This document shows positions 1-7,771 of a stretch of DNA of 34,213 nt, in pieces. A program made the translations under genes and the position numbers. The notes under the pieces were generated by a model that searched no databases, had not been told where the DNA came from, and saw nothing but the letters and a program-made list of their open reading frames with translations. Each line of letters opens with the position of its first letter. Positions within the stretch are counted from its first letter, which is position 1. The DNA comes from PWXP01 sp964487655 (GTDB taxonomy: Bacteria; Planctomycetota; Planctomycetia; Pirellulales; Thermoguttaceae), in the NCBI GenBank assembly GCA_964487655.1, contig CAZASB010000008.1, positions 1-34,213 of the forward strand, in the 5' to 3' direction.

Positions 1-46
1 TCTTTCCTTTTGATAATGAATCTCATTTCGGGCGAAGGAGAAACAG

Positions 47-1441
47 ATGCGACGTTTCACCCTGTTTGTTGCGATCGGCACTGCGGCTGTTGTTTGGTTC
101 GACGCGGCTTCTGCCTCGGCCGCGCCGGTTACCGTAAACTTCGGCTCCGATGGCGACAACTTCATGTACGCTCCCATGGGAGACCACAACTGGGGCACGT
201 GGGAGCATGTCATTGTCGGGCCGAATCTCACGACGAACGGGCCGCCGTACCGCGGGCTGTATCATTTTGACATCAGCTCGCTCACAGGCGTGCCAAACAT
301 CAGTGTGCAATCGGCCACACTTTCTCTTACGGTTTCCGATGTTTCCAAGCGTGGAACCCTAACGAGCTACGACGTGGAACTGTACCTGCTCGACGACAGC
401 AACGCCGGGTGGCTGGAAGGTACCGGAAGCGCAGCCGTGGTCCCTGGCGCGTCGAGCTGGAGCTCCCTGGCGCACGGCACCGCGTCTTGGACCGGCGGTC
501 CCGGCGTTGGCGTCAGCACGGCTTCGCCCGGACTGAGTACATTGCTTGGCACGGCGACCATCGCTCCGGCAACCATGGCGGTCGATGACAAGGTATCGTT
601 TCAAATCACCAGTCCGGAAGGGATTGCCGTCCTGCAATCGTGGGCTGGCGGGGGAACGAACGCCGGGTTCTTCCTGAAGACGAGCACCGATACGGGCACA
701 ACAAACTCGGGCTGGGGCGCGGTGTACTTCGGCTCGAAGGAGAACACAACGGAAAGCCGGAATCCCGTCTTGAGCGTCGACTATACCACGCCCATTGCCT
801 TGGACGACGTCATCGGCATCGACTTTGCAAGCGCCGGCGGCTCAGCGACCGGTTTCAATGTCTTTAGCTCGAACACGACAATCGCGGACGGCAGCGTCAT
901 TCGACACAACGGCGGTTCCGTTGTGCATGGAGTATCCCTGAGTTTCTCGGGAGGGGACGGATTTACCAATCCTGGGGAAACCGCAGGTTGGGTCGGAGCG
1001 TCGTCCGACCTCTACTATGCGGACCAAGAATTGCGCGATATTGTCTATGCCAGCGGTTCGGGTTCGGAACTGACTCTGACATTCGCCGGTTTGGATGATG
1101 CCCTAAGCTACGACGTGCGCGTGTATTCGTTGTTTGATCGTTCCGACATTAGGAACAGGGAGGAGGCGATTTCCGTCACCGATGGGCTGGGCTTTCAGAG
1201 TTTGACCTCCACTCGTTATTCCCGCTGGCTGGCAACCACGCTCGAGGACGGCGGGACTGTGTTCACGGACCTGAAAACGGACGGCAACGGCAACCTTATC
1301 GTTACCGTGACGGGCCCAGTCGACTACAATCCCTTTTTGAATGCCATTGTGTTGCAAGCCGTGCCGGAGCCGAGCACGCTGCTTATGCTTTTTTTGGCTG
1401 GCCTGGCGCTTGCCTCGGTTCGACGACGTAAAAGGCGGTAG
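47..1441 (+). CDS. PEP-CTERM-anchored secreted protein with DNRLRE-like domain
   Basis: A 464-residue exported protein of unknown substrate. An N-terminal signal peptide (residues 1-25, ending in ASASA) leads into an all-beta region (about 28-250). That region has the look of a DNRLRE-type domain, with 'YRGLYHFDISSL', alternating strands and an 'NPVLSVDY' end. A second beta-rich part follows (about 255-435). The C-terminus is a PEP-CTERM sorting tail: VPEPST near 439, a hydrophobic stretch and then RRRKRR. In such proteins the tail is recognised by an exosortase and the protein is delivered to the cell surface or extracellular matrix (family knowledge). The ATG at 47 has a good Shine-Dalgarno (GAAGGAG, about 6 nt upstream). 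It is first in a co-directional series with the DUF1559, sialidase and lipoprotein genes. No exosortase gene is in the window. Confidence 0.85.
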   Translation: MRRFTLFVAIGTAAVVWFDAASASAAPVTVNFGSDGDNFMYAPMGDHNWGTWEHVIVGPNLTTNGPPYRGLYHFDISSLTGVPNISVQSATLSLTVSDVSKRGTLTSYDVELYLLDDSNAGWLEGTGSAAVVPGASSWSSLAHGTASWTGGPGVGVSTASPGLSTLLGTATIAPATMAVDDKVSFQITSPEGIAVLQSWAGGGTNAGFFLKTSTDTGTTNSGWGAVYFGSKENTTESRNPVLSVDYTTPIALDDVIGIDFASAGGSATGFNVFSSNTTIADGSVIRHNGGSVVHGVSLSFSGGDGFTNPGETAGWVGASSDLYYADQELRDIVYASGSGSELTLTFAGLDDALSYDVRVYSLFDRSDIRNREEAISVTDGLGFQSLTSTRYSRWLATTLEDGGTVFTDLKTDGNGNLIVTVTGPVDYNPFLNAIVLQAVPEPSTLLMLFLAGLALASVRRRKRR

Positions 1442-1577
1442 CCTTCGGGTCGCACCTTGCATCGCATCAAGACGCGGTACTGAACCCATCGTCGCGAACG
1501 GCCCTCCCGCGAATAGCCGTTTGCGGGCTTTCGGGGCAACCGTATTGTAAACGCATTTGCCTCAATGGAGTATTCGC

Positions 1578-2600
1578 ATGACGCAGCACACCAACGGCAG
1601 TGATTCGTGGTCGGATCGGCGCAATACGGCTGACGCGTTCACCTTGGTAGAACTCCTCGTGGTTATTGCGATCATCGGCATTCTGATCGGACTGCTGTTG
1701 CCCGCCGTGCAGAGCGCGCGCGAGGCAGCGCGACGCATGCAGTGCAGCAACAACATGCGGCAGATCGGCTTGGCACTGCACAATTATCACGCGTCGCACC
1801 GCGTGTTCCCGCCTGGCTCTATCGTGAGCGACGCAAAGTGTACTCCCGCCAATTCGACCAAGCGGCAAGCGCCGTGGACGGTGCAGATTCTGCCCTATTT
1901 GGAGCAGGAGGCGCTTTACAGGCAGTTCAACATGGCAGGGCATTTCGCCGCGTTGCAAGACGACAGTCCCCCCGAGCCGTCGGATAGCGAAGCCGCTCAG
2001 AACACACCGCTGACCGTCTTCAAGTGCCCTTCCGACCCGGCCCCTCAGGAAGGCGATCCCAGCAGCAATTATATGGGCGTCCAGGGAGGCGGACCGGAAT
2101 CGGCGGCGCAATGCCTGACCGGCCCGACCGTCAATCGGCGCGTCCGATTCAACAACGGTGTGCTGTTCACAAACTCGGCGGTGCGCATCGGCCATGTATC
2201 CGATGGAACGAGCAATACCTTCCTGGTTGGTGAAAGCCGCTGGTGGTCGTACGAGCATACGAACGTCGGCTGGCCGAGCTGGTTCAGTTGGGCGTCCGCG
2301 GATCGAACAGCCGGCAGTTCAAGCCACACCATCGTGCTGGCCGCCGCGGTCGATCCGCTCAACAATCCGCTGGTCGACTACAATTCGGCCCAGGGCTGGA
2401 TCGATTCGAGCGGAAGTTATACCAATTCGATGTACCTTGGCACGCACACCCGCTGTTTTGGCAGCCGGCACCCAGGCGGATGCCACATGGCCATGACCGA
2501 CGGGTCTGTGCATTTCTTCAGCGAGAACATGGCCCTAGCCACGTATCGGGGCATGGGCGCGCGGAACGACGGCTTGCCGGTTGGCGGGTTTTCGCCGTGA
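1578..2600 (+). CDS. DUF1559 family protein with prepilin-like N-terminus
   Basis: A 340-residue protein of the planctomycete-specific DUF1559 (SBP_bac_10-like) family, whose exact function is unknown. After a 20-residue leader comes a class III prepilin signal, FTLVELLVVIAIIGILIGLL, followed by the family hallmark PAVQSAREAARRMQCSNN. Near the C-terminus is the usual 'DGSVHFF' motif (TDGSVHFFSENM). The expected Gly before the cleavage-site Phe is Ala here (TADA|FTLVE). Prepilin peptidases can accept this, but it is atypical. I chose the ATG at 1578, preceded by ATGGAG at 1564-1569; a TTG at 1557 in the same frame is less likely. It is encoded 136 bp after the PEP-CTERM gene and 29 bp before the sialidase, so probably co-transcribed. 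It is likely membrane-anchored with its bulk outside the cytoplasm. Confidence 0.9.
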   Translation: MTQHTNGSDSWSDRRNTADAFTLVELLVVIAIIGILIGLLLPAVQSAREAARRMQCSNNMRQIGLALHNYHASHRVFPPGSIVSDAKCTPANSTKRQAPWTVQILPYLEQEALYRQFNMAGHFAALQDDSPPEPSDSEAAQNTPLTVFKCPSDPAPQEGDPSSNYMGVQGGGPESAAQCLTGPTVNRRVRFNNGVLFTNSAVRIGHVSDGTSNTFLVGESRWWSYEHTNVGWPSWFSWASADRTAGSSSHTIVLAAAVDPLNNPLVDYNSAQGWIDSSGSYTNSMYLGTHTRCFGSRHPGGCHMAMTDGSVHFFSENMALATYRGMGARNDGLPVGGFSP

Positions 2601-2629
2601 ATACAGAAAGAAGAGAGGAGCCATTTCCA

Positions 2630-4402
2630 GTGCGATTCATCCGAATGCTTGAATGTTGTTTCGTTGTACTGATGTACCCGGCGCTCGTCGACGCGGCCGA
2701 TCACCACTGGCCGCTCGATTCCGCGTCTGATAGCTCCGTCGCCGTGCGCGGGACGGTAAGCGAGGCCGAAGGCGTCCGCGGCAAAAGCCTGGTGCTCGAT
2801 GGCGAGTCGCTGCTGGAGGTGAAGAACTCATCGAGCCTGACCGGAACCGAGCAAGGGTTCACCGTGAGTGTGTGGGTGAATCCTTACGCAGTGGACCGGG
2901 GCCAACAGATCATCGCCGCCAAGAATCGCTACTCGCTCGATGAGCGCGAGTGGGGCGTCATGGTCGACCGCGATGGGAAGATTCGGCTGTACGCGTGGCA
3001 GGATGGCTGGCGGACGGTTGAGCATCCCGAGCAGCCCAAGCCGGGACATTGGAGTCAGGTGGGCGTGGTCGCACGGTCGGGCGAGATGGAACTATGGGTG
3101 GACGGCAAGCTTGCCGGCAAGGCGGCCCTGACACGGCCCATCCCTTCGACCAATGCGCCGCTGACGTTCGGCGGCGTGAACGACGATGGCCGTATTCGCC
3201 AAATGCTCTTCGGAGCATTGGATGAAGCTCGCTACGCACCAAGACCCCTTTCGGCCGATGCAATGGCCGCGCTCTATGCGCCGGTTGCCGCGACGCACGA
3301 AATTCCCAAGCCGCCAGAGCCCTTCATACTCTGGTCTGGCGGCGCTTTGCCGAAAAGCGACGATATCCCCGTACTCGCCGGCGTGAACTTCAGCGTCGTC
3401 AAGCCGCACGAGCCGAAAGTCGACGGGGGGAACTGGCTGCTCGGCGTCGGCTTGGCATGGCACAAAGGAACGCTATACGCTTCGTACGGCTTCAACACGG
3501 GCAGCGAGAACACGCCGACCGAGGAAGCCCACGTTCGGGTAAGCGCCGATGGCGGCCGCGCCTGGGGCGACGTGGTCACAATCGACGACGGCGAAGGGAA
3601 CCTCGGCGTCAGCCACGGCGTGTTCCTGTCGCGCGACAACGAGTTGTGGGCCTTCCAGGGGGCCTTTTACGACCGATTTCAGCGCACCCATACCCGCGCA
3701 TACCGACTCGACGACACCACCGGCAACTGGGAGCCGAAGGGCGTGGTCGTTGATCGTGGTTTCTGGCCCATGCAGGAGCCGCTGAAGATGGACGACGGCA
3801 ACTGGATCATGGCCGGCGCTCGAGTCGCCTTCGGCTACGATGAGCTTTCGGGGCACCTACCTGCCGTGGCAATCAGCCAGGGCGATGATCTGACGAAGTG
3901 GGACCTGGTGGTGATTCCCACCGCGCCCGGCGTGTCGCGCGTGTGGGGAGAATCGACGGTAATCGTCGACGGTGCCCGCGTTTTGAACATCTCGCGATGG
4001 GGCGGTCGGGCCTTTGCCTTGGCCGCCGTGAGCGAAGACTATGGCCGTACGTGGACGCCTTCCGCGCCGACCAACCTGCCCATGGCCGCCAGCAAGCCAT
4101 ACGCAGGTACGCTCAGTACCGGGCAGAACTACCTGATCTGTACCACCACGGCCGATAGCGGCAACCGTCGCTCGCCGCTGACGATTGCCGTGAGCCGGCC
4201 CGGCGAGGAGACATTTTCCAAGGTGTTCGTTATTCGCCATGCCGTGTTTCCGGAGGGACCGGGCCCCTCGGACCCGCGGGCGTCTCTGTGCTACCCCTAC
4301 GCGGTGGAGAACGACGGCAAGCTGTACGTCGGTTACGCAGTGAAGAACCACTGCACGGCAGAGTTGGCCATCATTCCCGTCTCAGCCTTGGCCGCACCGT
4401 AA
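2630..4402 (+). CDS. LamG domain / sialidase-like (BNR) secreted protein
   Basis: A 590-residue exported protein. A short hydrophobic signal (about residues 1-22) precedes a concanavalin-like LamG module (about 25-222, with 'TVSVWVNPY' and 'LWVDGKLAG'). A sialidase-superfamily beta-propeller follows (about 230-590) with recognisable Asp-boxes, SADGGRAWGD near 305 and SEDYGRTW near 468. I do not see a clear FRIP arginine motif, so hydrolysis of sialic acid is not proven and another glycan may be bound or cleaved. The start is a GTG at 2630 with AGAGGAG (2614-2620) nine bases upstream. The frame stays open upstream to 2243, but that part lies inside the DUF1559 gene in another frame and is rejected. 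The propeller half is closely similar to the shorter gene at 7772-8506, and this copy is the full-length one. Confidence 0.85.
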   Translation: MRFIRMLECCFVVLMYPALVDAADHHWPLDSASDSSVAVRGTVSEAEGVRGKSLVLDGESLLEVKNSSSLTGTEQGFTVSVWVNPYAVDRGQQIIAAKNRYSLDEREWGVMVDRDGKIRLYAWQDGWRTVEHPEQPKPGHWSQVGVVARSGEMELWVDGKLAGKAALTRPIPSTNAPLTFGGVNDDGRIRQMLFGALDEARYAPRPLSADAMAALYAPVAATHEIPKPPEPFILWSGGALPKSDDIPVLAGVNFSVVKPHEPKVDGGNWLLGVGLAWHKGTLYASYGFNTGSENTPTEEAHVRVSADGGRAWGDVVTIDDGEGNLGVSHGVFLSRDNELWAFQGAFYDRFQRTHTRAYRLDDTTGNWEPKGVVVDRGFWPMQEPLKMDDGNWIMAGARVAFGYDELSGHLPAVAISQGDDLTKWDLVVIPTAPGVSRVWGESTVIVDGARVLNISRWGGRAFALAAVSEDYGRTWTPSAPTNLPMAASKPYAGTLSTGQNYLICTTTADSGNRRSPLTIAVSRPGEETFSKVFVIRHAVFPEGPGPSDPRASLCYPYAVENDGKLYVGYAVKNHCTAELAIIPVSALAAP

Positions 4403-4445
4403 GACAGCCTGACAATCCTATCGGCTACCATGGAGGACCACCGCA

Positions 4446-4844
4446 ATGAAAAGGAAGACGGCGGCTTCTGGCCGGCGCATGGCAGCTTGGTTCTGTTTGG
4501 CATTGGCAACCGTAACGGCCGGTTGCGGGCAAGGCGGGCCGGGGCGTTACGAAATATCGGGCGAGGTGACATTTCAGGGCAAGCCGGTGCCCGGCGGTCG
4601 AATCCTGTTCGCGCCCGACGGCGCCCAGGCCAATACGGGCCCCGGTTCGGTGGCGGAGATTCACAACGGCCACTACCGCACGCGGCGAGGTTTGGGGGCC
4701 GTTGGCGGGCCGCACCTGGTTACCGTCTATGGAACTGACGGAACCCCGGCCACCGAGGACCGCGACAACGCGCTGTTTCCTGAATACCGCACTACCGTTG
4801 AAATGCCGACCGGCAATGCAACGTTCGATTTCACTGTGCCGTAG
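4446..4844 (+). CDS. Small lipoprotein, carboxypeptidase-regulatory-like
   Basis: A 132-residue predicted lipoprotein. A basic N-terminus and hydrophobic segment end in a lipobox VTAGC with the acylated Cys at 27. The mature part is a compact beta domain starting 'YEISGEVTFQGKPVPGGRILF'-like, ending in 'NATFDFTVP'. This fits the transthyretin/carboxypeptidase-regulatory-like lipoproteins that often sit next to DUF1559 genes in planctomycetes (family knowledge). The ATG has GGAGG at about 10 nt upstream. It follows the LamG-sialidase by 43 bp and is probably the last gene of that unit. No catalytic residues are evident, and a structural or binding role in the cell envelope is only inferred. 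Confidence 0.82.
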   Translation: MKRKTAASGRRMAAWFCLALATVTAGCGQGGPGRYEISGEVTFQGKPVPGGRILFAPDGAQANTGPGSVAEIHNGHYRTRRGLGAVGGPHLVTVYGTDGTPATEDRDNALFPEYRTTVEMPTGNATFDFTVP

Positions 4845-5031
4845 CTTGGGAGTGGGAGTTGGAAGATAACGCCCCGACATTGTGGAACAGCTTAGCGGGA
4901 TCCTTGCGCGCGAGGGACGGTAACGCGCAGGGTAGCCGAAAAGTGCCCCTTTGTTGAGCGTGGACGTGGATTCGATCCTTTCCGGATAGCCTCTATTTGG
5001 GATCCCACGAAAAACGCGTCTGGCCTTTGGC

Positions 5032-5060
5032 TTGACATCTATTTGTAATCGCTGTATAAT
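5032..5060 (+). promoter_or_regulatory. Perfect consensus sigma-70 promoter of toxin-antitoxin operon
   Basis: TTGACA at 5032-5037 and TATAAT at 5055-5060 are separated by exactly 17 bp, a full match to the housekeeping consensus. The antitoxin ATG begins at 5068, only 8 bases after the -10 hexamer. Transcription would therefore start at or within a base or two of the start codon, with no room for a Shine-Dalgarno sequence. Confidence 0.85.
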
Positions 5061-5065
5061 TTACA
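5044..5065 (+). promoter_or_regulatory. Candidate operator (TGTA/TACA half-sites) over the -10 box
   Basis: Three short half-sites occur at 9-bp steps: TGTA at 5044-5047, TGTA at 5053-5056 and TACA (inverted) at 5062-5065. TGTAA (5044-5048) and TTACA (5061-5065) form an inverted repeat around the -10 hexamer. This is where a ribbon-helix-helix antitoxin would be expected to bind for autoregulation. The binding is inferred; only the repeat is seen. Confidence 0.5.
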
Positions 5066-5067
5066 TC

Positions 5068-5334
5068 ATGAAAAGAACTCAAATACAATTGCCCAATTGG
5101 CTTTTTGACGCGGCGCAGCGGGTTGCAAGGCGCAAAGAGGTATCCATGGCTGAACTCGTTCGGCAAGGATTGGAATACATGGTGGTCGTGACACCGGACC
5201 GGGAAACGAGTTCAAGTGAATGGAGCGTGCCGGAGCCCTGTATTTTGCATTCGGTGGACCCGTTTCAGGATGACGACTGGCGGGCACAACTTCACTTACG
5301 CGACTTACGAGACACAAGCCCGTCGCCCGACTAG
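5068..5334 (+). CDS. vapB: VapB-like ribbon-helix-helix antitoxin
   Basis: An 88-residue antitoxin. The N-terminal 40 residues show the ribbon-helix-helix (CopG/MetJ/Arc) pattern: a basic beta strand RTQIQLP, helix FDAAQRVARRKEV, then SMAELVRQGLEYM. This part should dimerise and bind operator DNA. The C-terminal half, rich in acidic residues and Trp (EWSVPEP, PFQDDDW), is the type of tail that wraps and neutralises a PIN toxin. The start is the ATG at 5068; an in-frame TTG at 5032 lies in the -35 box and cannot be the real start. There is no Shine-Dalgarno, and translation of a leaderless mRNA is predicted. The toxin begins 14 bp downstream. The symbol denotes family membership only. Confidence 0.87.
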   Translation: MKRTQIQLPNWLFDAAQRVARRKEVSMAELVRQGLEYMVVVTPDRETSSSEWSVPEPCILHSVDPFQDDDWRAQLHLRDLRDTSPSPD

Positions 5335-5348
5335 CGAAAGGGGAACGA

Positions 5349-5810
5349 TTGATTTCCTGCGACACCAACATCCTTTTCCCCGCGTGTGACGCGTCGTCCT
5401 CACATCATCGCAAAGCCCGCCATTTCCTTGACGACTATGCGGATCGAGCGGATTTCTGTCTGTGCGAGCAAGTGCTCATGGAGTTGTATAGCCTGTTGCG
5501 AAATCCCGCCGTATGCTCGCCTACCTTGTCTGCGTCCGAGGCAGTGAAGGTCGTGCAAGGGTTTCGGAGCAATCCCAAGTGGCGAATTGTCGATGTGGTC
5601 GCCCACAGCGCGATCATGAAGACGGTGTGGCAATGGGCTGCCACGCCCAACTGTGCATACCGTCGCATATTCGACTTCCGCCTGGCGGCGACGTTACGAC
5701 ATCACGGGGTAACACATTTCGCGACCCGGAATACGAAAGACTTCCTCCATTTGGGATTTGAAACCGTGTGGGATCCGTTTTCCAACGCGCACCCTTCCAT
5801 CGCTGATTAG
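5349..5810 (+). CDS. vapC: VapC-like PIN-domain ribonuclease toxin
   Basis: A 153-residue PIN-domain protein, expected to be an Mg2+-dependent endoribonuclease toxin held inactive by the upstream antitoxin. The acidic active-site residues are visible: D5 (in SCDTNIL), E45 (LMELYSLL) and D109 (IFDFRLAATL). The late motif FATRNTKDF follows at about 124-132. The start is a TTG at 5349, with AAGGGG (5338-5343) five bases upstream. No ATG exists before M44, which is past the first catalytic Asp, so the TTG is well supported. A weak TTG start for the toxin beside a strong promoter and an ATG start for the antitoxin would favour excess antitoxin. Target RNA cannot be told from sequence. Confidence 0.87.
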   Translation: MISCDTNILFPACDASSSHHRKARHFLDDYADRADFCLCEQVLMELYSLLRNPAVCSPTLSASEAVKVVQGFRSNPKWRIVDVVAHSAIMKTVWQWAATPNCAYRRIFDFRLAATLRHHGVTHFATRNTKDFLHLGFETVWDPFSNAHPSIAD

Positions 5811-5827
5811 TCGGTCCTTCTCCCCCT

Positions 5828-6634
5828 TCATCGCCCCCCACTCCGCCGACGTTCGACGAATCGCTGCCGATACGCGCGGGGCGACAGTCCGAAGCGCCGA
5901 CGGAAGTGCTGCGCGAACCGAGAAGGATCGGTATAGCCGACCAGGGCCGCAATGTGTCCGATCAGCTGCGTGCCGCCCGTCAGCAGCTTCACCGCCTTGT
6001 GCATGCGCAACTCGCGCAAGTACTCGGTAAAGCTGCAATCAAACCGTTCGCGGAACAGGCGAGCGAGATGGCCCACGCTGATCTTGGCGACGTACCGGGC
6101 CAGGAAGTCCAACCGGATCGACTCTTGCAAATGGAACTCGAGGTAGGCACAGGCGCGGGCCAACGGGTCGTCGGACAGGGAATCGTCGCCCCGCATCTCC
6201 GCCAGTCGATACCACACGGCATCGAGATGCGCGCGGGCCGCGTCCTCGGCAGCCAGCGCGTCACCGGCGCAAACGGCGTCGACCAGGGCACGATGCCCCT
6301 CGAACAACACGGTCAGGTCGGGCCAGCAGCGTTCGATCGACTCGATGCGGAATCGCTCCTGGACGTTGGCCGCGGTTTCCCACACCTGCATCAGCCCCTC
6401 GACGTTTGCAAGTTGGACGATGGCCAGATGCAGAGCCCGATCGGATTCCGCGACTCGGCGGTGGTCGCCGGCTCGTCCCACCTCGCCCAGGCGTTTGAAT
6501 GCGTCGAGCAGCGGGCGTTTATCCGCGCCGGCAGCCACGCGAATCGCCGCGTAGCGCGACGCGAACGCATCGACTACCGCTCGCATTTCCGTGATCGCCC
6601 TCATGGGCGTCAGCATAGCCATCCATTCCGACAT
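5828..6634 (-). CDS. FCD-AraC fusion transcriptional regulator
   Basis: A 268-residue regulator of unusual architecture. Residues about 10-145 form an all-helical FCD domain, the effector module normally found C-terminal in GntR/FadR regulators. Its metal ligands look kept: D65 and H69 (ESDRALHLAI), H114 (FEGHRALVDA) and H136 (ARAHLDAV). Residues about 165-262 are an AraC/XylS double helix-turn-helix, with LARLFRERFDCSFTEYLREL and a signature ending FGLSPRAYRQ. There is no winged-helix domain. FCD domains bind metal and small carboxylates or sugar acids. The ATG at 6634 has a GAAGG Shine-Dalgarno on the minus strand. It diverges from the lyase operon, which it probably controls, and ends 18 bp from the toxin gene in a convergent arrangement. 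Confidence 0.88.
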   Translation of the reverse strand: MSEWMAMLTPMRAITEMRAVVDAFASRYAAIRVAAGADKRPLLDAFKRLGEVGRAGDHRRVAESDRALHLAIVQLANVEGLMQVWETAANVQERFRIESIERCWPDLTVLFEGHRALVDAVCAGDALAAEDAARAHLDAVWYRLAEMRGDDSLSDDPLARACAYLEFHLQESIRLDFLARYVAKISVGHLARLFRERFDCSFTEYLRELRMHKAVKLLTGGTQLIGHIAALVGYTDPSRFAQHFRRRFGLSPRAYRQRFVERRRSGGR

Positions 6635-6711
6635 GGAACACCTTCAGAAAGTCATTCTATGCTACATCGCGCGCGGCGATATGTCAATCGCGGCCGGCGT
6701 GGCTGCTTTGC

Positions 6712-6739
6712 TTGTTCAAGAACTTGTTGGGGATACAAT
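6712..6739 (+). promoter_or_regulatory. Possible promoter of the lyase operon
   Basis: TTGTTC (6712-6717) and TACAAT (6734-6739) are 16 bp apart, in the 149-bp space between the divergent regulator and the lyase ATG at 6784. The -35 is a partial match and the spacer is one base short, so this is tentative. Confidence 0.35.
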
Positions 6740-6783
6740 GCGAGGCATCAATGTGTTTTCGACCTCAAACCGGGAGTCTACCG

Positions 6784-7710
6784 ATGACTGAATTCCGTGG
6801 ATTGTTTCCACCGCTGATTACCACCTTTGACAACGCGGGCAACGTGGACGAGGCCCGTATGCACGACCACGTCGATTTCATGATCGACGGCGGGAGCGAT
6901 GGCATGTGCGCCGGCTCTAGCACGGGCGAGTTCATGAATCTCAGTCGCGAGGAATGGGAGCAGGTGCTCGGAATCGTCAAAGAGCAGACTTCCGGCCGCG
7001 TGCCGCTTCTGGCCGGAGGCGCATGGATGGGTACGGCGCACACCATCGAACGCTGCCGATATGCCGAGCAACTCGGCTATGACGGCATTCTGCTCATTTC
7101 CCCTTGGTACCAGGTGCATACGCAACGCGAACTGTACGCCCATTTCAAGGCGGTGCGCAATGCAATCTCGATCCCGATCATGGTGTACAACAATCCACCG
7201 GTTACCGGGGTCCAGCTTTCCATCGAGTTGCTCGAGCGACTGTACCGCGAAGACATCGTCCAGTACCTCAAAGATGCTGACAGCGATCCCTACACGATCG
7301 CCCGGTTGCGTATGCGACTGGGGGAATCGGCGCATCTATTTTACGGGCACGACAACAATGCGCTCGGGGCGTTCGCCTTCGGGGCAACCGGATGGGTTTC
7401 CGGCACTTCGAACTTCTGCCCGGAGCTTTGGTCGAAGTTCGTGCATACCTGTATTGATGACGGAGACTTCATCCGCGCCCGGGAATTGTGGTACGCTATC
7501 TTGCCGTTCGTCGAGATTGCCACGGTGGGCGTCAACGGCGAACGCCCCGACTGGATCGCCGTGATCAAGCGAGGGCTGGAGCTGCGGGGCCGACGCGTAG
7601 GCATGGTGCGCCCGCCCATGCTTCCGTTGACCGAGGAAGTCGATGCCCAGCTTGTCAAGGCGGTACGGAACATGAACCTGGAAAACCAGACCGTTCTGGC
7701 GGCAGGATAG
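6784..7710 (+). CDS. Dihydrodipicolinate synthase / N-acetylneuraminate lyase family aldolase
   Basis: A 308-residue class I aldolase of the DHDPS/NAL superfamily, acting as a (beta/alpha)8 barrel in the cytoplasm. Visible family features are GSSTGEF (45-50) at the carboxylate-binding loop, Tyr135 in VYNNPP, and the Schiff-base Lys163 in QYLKDADSD. Downstream the ATGWVSGTSN segment matches the GxxGxIS region. The ATG at 6784 has GGGAG eight bases upstream; longer in-frame starts upstream lie in the regulator-operon spacer and are not favoured. It is first in an operon with a sialidase-like gene and a BASS transporter and is divergent from the FCD-AraC regulator. That context favours a catabolic lyase for a sialic acid or other 2-keto-3-deoxy sugar acid over lysine biosynthesis. 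Substrate is inferred, not shown. Confidence 0.87.
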   Translation: MTEFRGLFPPLITTFDNAGNVDEARMHDHVDFMIDGGSDGMCAGSSTGEFMNLSREEWEQVLGIVKEQTSGRVPLLAGGAWMGTAHTIERCRYAEQLGYDGILLISPWYQVHTQRELYAHFKAVRNAISIPIMVYNNPPVTGVQLSIELLERLYREDIVQYLKDADSDPYTIARLRMRLGESAHLFYGHDNNALGAFAFGATGWVSGTSNFCPELWSKFVHTCIDDGDFIRARELWYAILPFVEIATVGVNGERPDWIAVIKRGLELRGRRVGMVRPPMLPLTEEVDAQLVKAVRNMNLENQTVLAAG

Positions 7711-7771
7711 GCGTCAGACCTTGCCCCGAGGAACTGTCTTTTGTCGGCTATCGAACCCGAGGAGAATCGCA

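Noticed and set aside
2243..2629. N-terminal extension of the LamG-sialidase frame
   Set aside because: It overlaps the well-supported DUF1559 gene in another frame, lacks family resemblance and would bury the signal peptide. The GTG at 2630 has a good Shine-Dalgarno.
5850..6787. 293-codon plus-strand open frame opposite the regulator
   Set aside because: It is the antisense shadow of the FCD-AraC gene, with no domain likeness. The same holds for the long frames opposite metE (12155-13201) and the dehydratase (18745-20301).
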